DNA of 64,000 nt from NCBI GenBank assembly GCA_965213775.1, contig CBDCAC010000004.1, positions 992,001 to 1,056,000 on the forward strand, given 5' to 3'. A program made the position numbers and the translations under genes. This DNA is from Lichenicoccus sp965213775 (GTDB lineage Bacteria > Pseudomonadota > Alphaproteobacteria > Acetobacterales > Acetobacteraceae). Shown here in pieces: positions 25,212-33,088 of the stretch (position 1 is the first letter of the stretch; every line of letters starts with the position of its first letter). The notes below the pieces were generated by a model. The model did no database searches, was not told the origin of the DNA, and saw only the letters and a program-made list of their open reading frames with translations.

Positions 25212-25837
25212 GCGCGGCCACGCTGTATGACTTCGAGCTCGACGATCAGTGCTACAAGGTCAGGCTGCTGCTCGGGCTGCTCGGCGTGACGTGGCATCGG
25301 GTCGCGGTGGACATGCTCCCGGGCCGCGAGCAGACGCGGGCGCCGCTCGCGCGACTCAACCCGCTCGGCACGCTGCCGATCCTGGTGGATGGCGCGCTGG
25401 TGCTGCGCGAGGCGGAACCGATCCTGGTCTATCTGGCCCGTGCGCGGGATCCGTCCGCGCAATGGCTGCCGCAGGCGGCGGCGCCGCTCGCCTCGGTGAC
25501 GATGTGGCTGCATTTCGCGATCAGCGTATTGGGGCCGGTGTCGCAGGCGCGACAGCAGGCGATCTTCGGGCAGGCGGGACCGGAGGAGGCGACGCAGGGC
25601 GCCGAGCGAGGCTTCCGGGTCATGGAGGACCACATGACGCGACGCGGGCTGGACGGCGCCGCCTGGTTCGTGGGCGATGCGCCGACCCTGGCCGAAATCG
25701 CGCTGTTCCCGTCGATCGCGCTCAGCCGCGACATCGGCATCGACCATGAGGCCTATCCGGCGCTGCGCCGCTGGATGCGGCGGGTGCGGATGCTGCCCGG
25801 CTTCGTGGGCATGCCGGGTATGCCGGCGTATCATTGA
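25208..25837 (+). CDS. glutathione S-transferase-like protein
   Basis: 209 residues with a thioredoxin-fold N-domain (FELDDQCYKVRLLLGLLG, LNPLGTLPILVDG, LREAEPILVYLA) and an all-helical C-domain (GDAPTLAEIALFP). The start is taken as the TTG overlapping the Rieske stop. In the NdmCDE complex a GST-like subunit (NdmE) holds the Rieske-less oxygenase and its Rieske reductase together; the same role is an attractive inference here. A conventional GSH-dependent transferase is the alternative. Confidence 0.78.
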   Translation: MSAATLYDFELDDQCYKVRLLLGLLGVTWHRVAVDMLPGREQTRAPLARLNPLGTLPILVDGALVLREAEPILVYLARARDPSAQWLPQAAAPLASVTMWLHFAISVLGPVSQARQQAIFGQAGPEEATQGAERGFRVMEDHMTRRGLDGAAWFVGDAPTLAEIALFPSIALSRDIGIDHEAYPALRRWMRRVRMLPGFVGMPGMPAYH

Positions 25838-26124
25838 CCCGCGCGGATGATCCCTTGCGCGCTCGGTGGCTCAGAGGCGACGCCGATGCTCGCTCGCGAG
25901 CGGCCGCATTCTGCCGCACCACCTTGTTTCGGACAGAAGACTGGCGTTAGCTCCCTGACGATGCCTTTCGTCCTCGCCCGTATCGTGTGGATTATCACCC
26001 TGGGCCGGGTACGGGAGCACGCGCGCTAAGGCTTTCGAGCCCCGAACGCTTCCCGAAACCCAGCCGATCCGGCCGGGGTTTCGCTCCAACTCCCCGGCCA
26101 CCGGTTCCGAACAGGATCCGGTCC

Positions 26125-26738
26125 GTGCCAGGACCCGTCGCAGACCACGCCTTCCCGCTCCTGCCGTTGCTGGTCTTTGCCTTCAGCGCCTCCGCCACCC
26201 CCGGGCCGAACAACATCATGATGCTGACCGCCGCCGCCGCACACGGGATGCGGCGGGCGCTGCCGCAACTGGCCGGCGTCGCGGTCGGCTTCGGCGTGAT
26301 GGTGGCATTGGTCGCCTGCGGCCTCGGCCTGCCGTTGGCGCAGAGCCGGATCATGCAGCGGGGGGTCCAGCTGGTGGGAGCGATCTGGATGGTTCGTCTC
26401 GCCTGGAAGATCGCGACCGCCCCGGTAAAGGCCGAGCTCGTGCAGCGCCGCCCTTGAGCTTCTGGAGCGCCTGCGCCTTCCAGTGGGTCAACCCCAAGGG
26501 CTGGGTCATGGCGGTCGCGACGACGGCCACCTTCCTGCCGCCTGGCGGCAACGCGCTGGTGTTCGGCCCGCTGATCGGACTGGTGTTCACCCTGGTCAGC
26601 GTGCCGTGCGTCGGCGGCTGGGGGCTGATCGGCGCCAGCGGCGCTCCTCTGCTGCGCCATCCTGGGCGACTGCGCGTCTTCAACGTGACGATGGCCCTCC
26701 TGCTGCTCGCGACAGTGGCGGCGATGCTGGCCGAATAG
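26125..26738 (+). pseudogene. LysE family exporter split by a frameshift
   Basis: The first frame (GTG at 26125 to the stop at 26457) encodes the N-terminal half of a LysE/RhtB exporter with SATPGPNNIMM and three membrane segments; the second (26454-26738) continues with SFWSACAFQWVNPKGWVMA, the conserved middle motif, and the remaining helices. The junction is TTGA, so the downstream half could start by re-initiation, but an intact LysE is normally one ~200-residue chain; a 1-base frameshift near 26450 is the simplest reading. Upstream, 25838-26124 shows no gene. Confidence 0.65.
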
Positions 26739-26802
26739 CCATCGCGGCAGACCCTGCCACGGTCCGGGATCACGCCTCCGCCGACCGGCCACCCCAGCCG
26801 GC

Positions 26803-27870
26803 TCAGGAGGTGTAGGCGCGTCCCAGGCCCATGGTGCGCAGGCCGCGCCGGTAGGCGATCGAGGCGCGGTCCGCCTTGATGTGCGCCTCCGCCATCAGGT
26901 CGAGCGGCAGGTCCTCGGGATGCTGGCTCTCGACGATCGCCCGGTCCTCCTCGAATACGCGACGGTTGAAGGCGTGCACCGGCGCCAGGTCGGAGCCCTG
27001 GTCGAAGTCGCGCACGATCGGCACGAACAGACGCGTCGCGTGCGCCGACATCGGGGTGGCGCAGTTGAGCAGCGACAGGCGCTTGCCCTGCGGGAAGAAG
27101 ATGGTCAGGCGCGGGAAGAACGGGAACTGCACCTCGAACAGCCGTCGCCACAGGAAGCCGTCCGGCACCGGCGCCGGCGAGAGGGTGCCGTGCGGGATGT
27201 TGGCGACGTCGCTGACATAGTCGCTGACCAGGGTGCCGTCGTCGTCCCAGCGCACCGGGTAGTCCGGCACCACCGGATTGTGCGGATCGGCGAAGCTCTC
27301 GTGGTGCACGAAGGCGAAGTGCGCCACGTCGAGGAAACCCTCGCATTGCCGGCCGGCGGCGCCGGCGATGTCGATCGAGGGCGGCAGGATCTGCTCGAAC
27401 TCCGGGTCGTGCCAGAACGGGAACACCGGCAGCCGCGCCGGATCGGCCGCGGGATCGAGGCTGGTCCAGACCAGGCCGAAGCGCTCCTGCACCGGGAACA
27501 CCGCGATCCGCATGCGCGCGGTGGGAATGACGCCCGGCTCGGCCGGGATCGCGCGGCAGGCGCCGTCCGGTCCGAAGCGCAGGCCGTGATAGCGGCAGAC
27601 GATGTCCTCGCCCTCGATGCGGCCGATGCTGAGCGGCACGCCGCGGTGGATGCACAGGTCGCGCGCCACGACGACGCGCCCGGCCGCGCGATACACCACC
27701 AGCCGCTCGTCGAGCAGCCTGACCGCGACCGGCGCCGTGCCGAGATCGGCCGCGATGGCGACCGGAAACCAGCAGCGCGCCAGCACCTGCCAGTCGGACG
27801 GCGTGAAGCTGCAGCCGCGCGGCGGCACCAGCGCCTCGCCGGTCGGCTGCGGCGTACGGGCAGTTCGCAT
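26803..27870 (-). CDS. Rieske non-haem iron oxygenase, full length
   Basis: 355 residues with an N-terminal Rieske domain (CIHRGVPL and CRYHGLRF) and the catalytic motif GFLDVAHFAFVHH carrying Asp and two His; the usual preceding Asn is Glu-Gly here. The group contains demethylases and hydroxylases of the phthalate-dioxygenase/VanA/NdmA type. GGAGG lies five bases before the ATG at 27870. It is the last gene of the operon with the TPP enzyme, GMC oxidoreductase and aldehyde dehydrogenase. A reductase gene for it is not in the window. Confidence 0.87.
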   Translation of the reverse strand: MRTARTPQPTGEALVPPRGCSFTPSDWQVLARCWFPVAIAADLGTAPVAVRLLDERLVVYRAAGRVVVARDLCIHRGVPLSIGRIEGEDIVCRYHGLRFGPDGACRAIPAEPGVIPTARMRIAVFPVQERFGLVWTSLDPAADPARLPVFPFWHDPEFEQILPPSIDIAGAAGRQCEGFLDVAHFAFVHHESFADPHNPVVPDYPVRWDDDGTLVSDYVSDVANIPHGTLSPAPVPDGFLWRRLFEVQFPFFPRLTIFFPQGKRLSLLNCATPMSAHATRLFVPIVRDFDQGSDLAPVHAFNRRVFEEDRAIVESQHPEDLPLDLMAEAHIKADRASIAYRRGLRTMGLGRAYTS

Positions 27871-27885
27871 GGCGACCTCCAAGGC

Positions 27886-29427
27886 TCAGACCACGGCGCA
27901 GACGGTCTTGGTCTCGAGATAGTTGTCGAGGCCTGGCGCGCCGTTCTCGACGCCCCAGCCCGATTGCCGGTGTCCGCCCTTCGGCAGCTCCGGCGAGAAG
28001 TACGAGTGGCAGTTGATCCACACCGTGCCCGCGCGCAGCGCCGAGGAGAAGCGGTGCGCCTGTGACAGGCTCTCGGTCCAGACGCTGGCGGCCAGACCGT
28101 ACGCGGTGTCGTTGGCGAGCGCCAGCACCGCGTCGGCCTCGTCGAACCGGGTGACGGCGGCGACCGGGCCGAAGATCTCCTCGCGCATCATGCGCATCGC
28201 CGGATGCACGTTGGTCATCACGGTCGGCTCGAAGAAGCTCGCATTGGCGCCGAGCCTGCGTCCGCCGGCTGCCAGTTCCGCGCCGTCGCGGCATCCGGAA
28301 CGCACGTAGCCCTCGACCCGCTCCGCGTGGCTGCGGCTGACCAGGGAGCCCATCTGGCTCGCGGGATCCAGGCCGTGGCCGAGCCGCAGGCTCGCGGCGT
28401 GTTCCGCCAGGGCGGCGACGAAGCGGTCGTGCAGCGATCGTGCGACGTAGATGCGCGAGCCGGCGACGCAGACCTGCCCGGCATTGGCGAAGATGCCGCG
28501 CGCGACCCCCGGCACCGCGAGTGCCAGGTCCGCGTCCGCCAGCACGATCGCCGGCGACTTGCCGCCGAGCTCCAGCGTCAGCTTCTTCAGGTTGCCGCGC
28601 GCGGCGTCGATGATGGCGCGGCCGGTGGCGGTCGAGCCGGTGAAGCTCAGCTTGTCGACATCGTGGTGGGCGGCGAGGGCGGCGCCCGCCTCGCCTCCGG
28701 TGCCGGTGACGATGTTGACCACCCCGGGCGGCAGGCCGGCCTCGAGCAGCAGCTCGCCGAGCCGGATCGCGGTCAGCGAGGTGTCCTCGGCCGGCTTCAG
28801 CACGACGCTGCAGCCGCAGGCCAGCGCCGGCGCCAGCTTCATCGCCGCCATCAGCAGCGGCGAGTTCCACGGCGTGATGGCGCCGACCACGCCGATCGGC
28901 TCGCGCACCGTGTAGGCGTGGATGCGTCGTCCCGCCGGCTGCTGGGTGATCGAGGTCGGGATGATCGTGCCGGTGAGCTTGGTGGCGTAGCCGGCATAGA
29001 AGCGGAACTGCTCGGCCGCCGCCGGGATCTCGCCCAGCCGCGCGGTGGCCAGCGTCTTGCCGCTGTCGAGCGATTCGAGCTCGGCCAGCGCATCGAGATC
29101 GGCCTCGATCAGCTCGGCGATGCGCCACAGCAGCCGCGCCCGGGCAGACGGCGTCATCAGCCGCCAGGCGTCGGAGGCGAAGCCGCGGCGTGCGGCGGCG
29201 ACCGCGCGATCGATATCCGTGCGGTCGCCCGCGGCCAGGCTGGACAGGCCGGCGCCGGTCGCCGGGTCGATGCTGTCGAGGCGTCGTCCGCTCGCGGCGG
29301 GCTGCCACGTGCCGTCGATCAGCAGCCCGTGCTCGCGCGCCAGGAACGCCTGCACGACCGGCGAGGGAAGCGGCGGGGCCGGTCTCGGATCGGCGCGCGG
29401 GCGGCTCACCGGGAGAGGTTCGGGCAT
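27886..29427 (-). CDS. aldehyde dehydrogenase, NAD(P)-dependent
   Basis: 513 residues of the ALDH superfamily. Visible are ITPWNSPLLMAAMKLAPALA, the cofactor loop FTGSTATGR, the general-base Glu in LELGGKSP and the nucleophilic Cys in NAGQVCVAGSR. It oxidises an aldehyde to the acid, probably the product of the neighbouring GMC dehydrogenase or TPP decarboxylase. The ATG at 29427 follows the GMC stop by 14 bases with only a weak ribosome site. The N-terminal ~30 residues are proline/arginine-rich and unusual for the family. Confidence 0.9.
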   Translation of the reverse strand: MPEPLPVSRPRADPRPAPPLPSPVVQAFLAREHGLLIDGTWQPAASGRRLDSIDPATGAGLSSLAAGDRTDIDRAVAAARRGFASDAWRLMTPSARARLLWRIAELIEADLDALAELESLDSGKTLATARLGEIPAAAEQFRFYAGYATKLTGTIIPTSITQQPAGRRIHAYTVREPIGVVGAITPWNSPLLMAAMKLAPALACGCSVVLKPAEDTSLTAIRLGELLLEAGLPPGVVNIVTGTGGEAGAALAAHHDVDKLSFTGSTATGRAIIDAARGNLKKLTLELGGKSPAIVLADADLALAVPGVARGIFANAGQVCVAGSRIYVARSLHDRFVAALAEHAASLRLGHGLDPASQMGSLVSRSHAERVEGYVRSGCRDGAELAAGGRRLGANASFFEPTVMTNVHPAMRMMREEIFGPVAAVTRFDEADAVLALANDTAYGLAASVWTESLSQAHRFSSALRAGTVWINCHSYFSPELPKGGHRQSGWGVENGAPGLDNYLETKTVCAVV

Positions 29428-29441
29428 CGTGGCATGGCCGA

Positions 29442-31007
29442 TCAGGCTCCGGCTCGGGCGGGTGGGATGCCGCGTATCAGGTCGGCGGCGCGCTCGGCGA
29501 TCATGAGGACGGGTGCCTGGGTGTTGCAAGATGGCAGCGTCGGCATCACCGAGGCGTCGACCACGCGCAACCCCTCGACACCGCGCACCCGCAGCGCGGG
29601 ATCGACCACGGCGCCGCCGTCGCGCCCCATCCGGCAGGTGCCGGCGGCATGGAAGAAGGTCGAGCAGCTCGCGCGCACGAAGGCTTCCAGCTCCGCCGCG
29701 TCGAGCCTGCGGTCGGGCGAGACCGGTCCCGCCGACAGCGCCGCATAGGCCGGGCTCCCCGCGAGCTCCAGGCAGCACGACACGCCCCGCATCAGCGCCG
29801 CGACGTCGGCCGGCTCGCGGAGGAAGTTGGGCTCGATCTCGATCGGGCTGTCGATCTCGGTGCCGTGCAGCCGCAGGGTGCCGCGGCTCTGCGACCGCAT
29901 CAGGCCGGGCGAGATCGCGAAGCAGTCGGGTCCGACCCCGTAGGCCGACGCGATCTCCAGCCCGGCATGCGGCCCCTGCACGACGAAGGCATGCAGGTCC
30001 GGTCCCGGCAGCCCGGCTTGGCTGCGCCAGTTCATCATGCTGCCGCCGCCATTGTCGCGCACGCGCCCGAGCGGCCGGCTGGCGCGGAAATTCACCCCCA
30101 TCACCAGCGGATGATCCTGCAGCTCCCGCCCCACCCCCGGCAGGTCGGCGACCACCGGCACGCCGAGCCGGCGCAGCTCGTCGGCGGGCCCGATGCCGGA
30201 GCGCAGCAGCAGCACCGGCGAGCCGATTGCGCCGGCGCACAGGATCACCTGGTCGAGCGCGCGCGTGGTGCCCACCCCGCCCGACAGCCGGTGGACGATG
30301 CCGGTGCAGCGTCCGCCCTCGATCACCAGCCGCAGCGTCTCGGACCGCGTCAGCACGGTCAGGTTCGGCCGGTCCAGCACCGGGTGCAGGTAGCCGCGCG
30401 CAGCACTGCAGCGCCGGCCGCCGCTGACGTTCAGGTTGGCGAGGCAGGCGCCCTCGTTGTCCGCGCCGTTGGCGTCCTCGATCACCGCGATGCCGAGCGA
30501 GCGCGCGCCCTCAAGCATCGCGACCGCGATCGGATGCGGGTCGCGCGGACGCTCGATGCGCATCGGCCCGCCGGCGCCGCGCCAGGCGCTGGCGCCGCCC
30601 TCCCAGTCCTCGCTGCGCCGGAAATAGGGCAGCACGCCGGCGAAATCCCAGCCTTCCGCGCCGGCCTGTGCCCAGCCATCGTAGTCGGAGCGGTTGCCGC
30701 GATACCACAGCATGGCGTTGATCGCGCTGCTGCCGCCCAGCACCCGGCCGCGCGGGATCGGGATCGCCCTGCCGCCGACGCCGTCGCCGCCTTGGTAGCT
30801 GTAGCCCCAGTCATATCGTCCGCCGAGCAACGCGGCCCAGCCGGCGGCGTCCTCGATCTCCGGCACGCCCGCATCCGAGGGACCCGCCTCGACCAGCAGC
30901 ACCGAGCGGTCGGCATCCTCGCTCAGCCGTCGCGCCAAGGCGCAGCCGGCGGTGCCGCCGCCGACCACGATGACGTCGTAGGCCGGTGCGGGATCAGTTA
31001 TGCTCAC
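29442..31007 (-). CDS. GMC family FAD-dependent alcohol dehydrogenase (choline dehydrogenase-like)
   Basis: 521 residues. The FAD Rossmann motif VVGGGTAGCALA is at residues 14-25, followed by RGRVLGGSSAINAMLW and the C-terminal His/Asn region (STFFHAAGTCRMG, ASVMPTLPSCNTQAPVLMIAERAAD). It should oxidise a primary alcohol to the aldehyde used by the ALDH downstream. The start overlaps the end of the TPP-enzyme beta gene by 14 bases. Confidence 0.9.
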   Translation of the reverse strand: MSITDPAPAYDVIVVGGGTAGCALARRLSEDADRSVLLVEAGPSDAGVPEIEDAAGWAALLGGRYDWGYSYQGGDGVGGRAIPIPRGRVLGGSSAINAMLWYRGNRSDYDGWAQAGAEGWDFAGVLPYFRRSEDWEGGASAWRGAGGPMRIERPRDPHPIAVAMLEGARSLGIAVIEDANGADNEGACLANLNVSGGRRCSAARGYLHPVLDRPNLTVLTRSETLRLVIEGGRCTGIVHRLSGGVGTTRALDQVILCAGAIGSPVLLLRSGIGPADELRRLGVPVVADLPGVGRELQDHPLVMGVNFRASRPLGRVRDNGGGSMMNWRSQAGLPGPDLHAFVVQGPHAGLEIASAYGVGPDCFAISPGLMRSQSRGTLRLHGTEIDSPIEIEPNFLREPADVAALMRGVSCCLELAGSPAYAALSAGPVSPDRRLDAAELEAFVRASCSTFFHAAGTCRMGRDGGAVVDPALRVRGVEGLRVVDASVMPTLPSCNTQAPVLMIAERAADLIRGIPPARAGA

Positions 31008-31602
31008 TCGGCCCCAGGATCACCACGCCTTCGGTCGCCTCCACGTGGCGCAGGAAGATGTACTTGTCCTCGCGCCCGTCGCTGTGCTTGCGGCGCAGGC
31101 CCGGCTGCAGCCCCTTGGCGACCTTGGCCACCACCAGGAACGGCACCTCGGCGCGCAGCCCCGCGGCACACAGCGCATCGAACTCGTCCAGGGTGCGTGC
31201 GGTATGCGCCTCGGCGAGGCCGGCGCCGCGCCCGATCGCGGCGATGTCCACCCGGCCGCCGGCGGTATGGGTCGGCGGGCCGCCGATCGACTGGTAGCAC
31301 TCGTTGTCCCAGACCACGACCAGCAGGTTCGGCGGCCGCTCGTTGGCCAGTGTCGCGAGGATGCCGAGGTTGAACAGCATGCCGCCGTCGGTATCGAGCG
31401 AGACGATGCGCCGGTGCGGCAATCCCGCCGCGAGCCCGAACGCCTGCGGCGTGACGCAGCCGAGCTGCTGCTGGAACAGGCTGGCGGCGCGCAGGTGGGG
31501 TGCCGCGCTGTACCACTCATCGACGCTGCCGCCGAGCGACAGCACCACCAGGGCGTCGTCGAGCCGCGCCGCGAGTGCGCGCATGCACTCGAACCGCGTC
31601 AT
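30994..31602 (-). CDS. TPP-dependent decarboxylase, beta subunit (ComE-like)
   Basis: 202 residues resembling the C-terminal TPP-binding half of sulfopyruvate/phosphonopyruvate decarboxylases: LGCVTPQAFGLAAGLP, SLDTDGGMLFNLGILATLAN (the metal/pyrophosphate loop) and VVWDNECYQSIGG. It works with the alpha subunit encoded just upstream to decarboxylate a 2-oxoacid to an aldehyde. The ATG at 31602 overlaps the alpha stop (ATGA). Sulfopyruvate is a candidate substrate by family, but nothing in the sequence proves it. Confidence 0.78.
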   Translation of the reverse strand: MTRFECMRALAARLDDALVVLSLGGSVDEWYSAAPHLRAASLFQQQLGCVTPQAFGLAAGLPHRRIVSLDTDGGMLFNLGILATLANERPPNLLVVVWDNECYQSIGGPPTHTAGGRVDIAAIGRGAGLAEAHTARTLDEFDALCAAGLRAEVPFLVVAKVAKGLQPGLRRKHSDGREDKYIFLRHVEATEGVVILGPSEHN

Positions 31603-32099
31603 CGCACCGCACTCCCGCCGATCACCACCGCGCTGTGGTAGTAGGCGGCGTAGGACCAGGCGAAGCTGTCGCGGATCGCGCCGCATATCCGCTCCGGCTC
31701 CTCCTCGATCCGGTAGGGGATGCGCATCGCCTCCAGCAGCGGCACCATCGTCATGCCGTGCGGGATCGCCCACCAGTTGTTCTCGCCGAGCGCGCCGCGG
31801 TCGCTCATCAGCATCACCACCGGGATGCCGGCGCCCATGCCCATGCGCGCCAGCGGCTCGATCGAGGCGCGCAGGCCGGAATTCTCCATCACCAGCGCCG
31901 CCCGCTTGCCCGACAGGAACACGCCGCCGCAGATCGCGGCTCCCTCGCCCTCGTTGGTGACATGAATGGTGCGGATGTCCGGATCCGCGTCGAGTGCCGG
32001 ATAGAGCTCCTTGAGCAGGGAGTCCGGCAGGGTGCAGACGATGCTGACCCCCGCCTGCTTCAGCCCCGCGATGACGGCGTCGACCGCCTGCTGCCTCAC
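31599..32099 (-). CDS. TPP-dependent decarboxylase, alpha subunit (ComD-like)
   Basis: 166 residues forming the N-terminal (Pyr) half of the TPP enzyme: TLPDSLLKELYPAL, THVTNEGEGAAICGG-like segment (the Glu activates TPP), NSGLRASIEPLARM. The start is a GTG at 32099 preceded by GGAGGTGCGCA; longer upstream frames lack a ribosome site. It is the first gene of the five-gene catabolic operon, divergent from the DeoR-type regulator. Confidence 0.78.
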   Translation of the reverse strand: MRQQAVDAVIAGLKQAGVSIVCTLPDSLLKELYPALDADPDIRTIHVTNEGEGAAICGGVFLSGKRAALVMENSGLRASIEPLARMGMGAGIPVVMLMSDRGALGENNWWAIPHGMTMVPLLEAMRIPYRIEEEPERICGAIRDSFAWSYAAYYHSAVVIGGSAVR

Positions 32100-32166
32100 T
32101 GCGCACCTCCGGTGACCGATCCCGGGCGCAGTCTGGCGATGGCGAGCCGTTCGATCCAGACGGAAG

Positions 32167-32221
32167 TTTCGCCGCCGGCGCGACCGCAGCAGGGCCTTGC
32201 ACGAAACTGCATGGTGATGCA
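32167..32221. promoter_or_regulatory. candidate DeoR-type operator region
   Basis: In the 163-base gap between the divergent TPP-decarboxylase and regulator genes there is an inverted pair TTTCG (32167-32171) and CGAAA (32202-32206), the half-site type used by several DeoR/GlpR proteins, and directly after it the inverted repeat TGCAT-GGTG-ATGCA (32208-32221). Control of both transcripts by the adjacent regulator is inferred. Confidence 0.4.
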
Positions 32222-32262
32222 TGTTACTACGCGATTTGACGGCGAAGATCCAGGAGGCATGG

Positions 32263-33057
32263 ATGGACGATCCGCCTGGCCAGATGCCGGACGAGCGGCA
32301 GCTTCATATCCTGGAGCATCTGGGACGGACCGGGCGCGTGCTCGCGACCGACCTCGCCCGGCGGTTCGGCATCTCCGAGGACACCGCCCGGCGCGACCTG
32401 CGCGAGCTCGCCGCGGCGGGTCTTTGCCGACGTGTCTATGGCGGCGCCCTGCCGCTCTCGACCGCGAGCGGCAGCCTGGCGCAGCGGCAGGGCGAGCAGA
32501 CCACGCGCAAGGCGGCGCTGGGCCGCGCGGGTGCGGACCTGATCGCCCGGGTGATGCGGCCGGGCGGGGTGCTGTTCCTCGATGCCGGATCGACCAATCT
32601 CGCCGTCGCACGGGCGCTCGCGGCGGATCTGCGGGTCACCGTGGTCACCAACGCGCCGCACATCGCCGCCGAGATCGCGGCCCTGCCGGGCATCGAGCTG
32701 ATCATGATCGGCGGCCGCGTCGACCCGCGCTGCGGCGCGGCACTCGGCGCCCGGGCGATCCGCGACCTCGAGGCGGTCCGCATCGATCTGGCGCTGCTGG
32801 GCGCCTGCGCGGTGGACGCGGCGGCCGGACTGGCCGGCTTCGACCTGGAGGACGCGGAGCTCAAGCGCCGCGCGGCCGAGGCGGCCGCCACCGTCATGAC
32901 CGTCACCACCAACGAGAAGCTCGCGACCTTGGCCCCGTTCGGGATCATGCCCTGCTCCCGGCTGACCCATCTCGTCGTCGAGGCCGATGCGCCGTCCGCC
33001 CCGGTCTCGGCGCTGCGGGCGCTCGGCGTCGAGACGCATCGGGCGGCGCCGCCATGA
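32263..33057 (+). CDS. DeoR/GlpR family transcriptional regulator
   Basis: 264 residues: an N-terminal winged helix-turn-helix (ATDLARRFGISEDTARRDLRELAAAGLCRRVYGGA) and the DeoRC effector domain (LFLDAGSTNLAVARAL, VVTNAPHIAAEIA, TTNEKL). Members usually repress catabolic operons and are released by a phosphorylated sugar. The ATG at 32263 with GGAGG five bases upstream is preferred over 32221. Divergent placement suggests it controls the catabolic operon and the MFS gene downstream. Confidence 0.87.
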   Translation: MDDPPGQMPDERQLHILEHLGRTGRVLATDLARRFGISEDTARRDLRELAAAGLCRRVYGGALPLSTASGSLAQRQGEQTTRKAALGRAGADLIARVMRPGGVLFLDAGSTNLAVARALAADLRVTVVTNAPHIAAEIAALPGIELIMIGGRVDPRCGAALGARAIRDLEAVRIDLALLGACAVDAAAGLAGFDLEDAELKRRAAEAAATVMTVTTNEKLATLAPFGIMPCSRLTHLVVEADAPSAPVSALRALGVETHRAAPP

Positions 33058-33088
33058 GCGGGGCCCTAAGCGGCGCCATGAGGCGAGC

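Noticed and set aside
26351..29308. Very long minus-strand open frame (about 985 codons) over the Rieske and aldehyde dehydrogenase genes
   Set aside because: It is another frame of the same strand; the product is Arg/Gly/Ala-rich low complexity and the true genes show all catalytic motifs.
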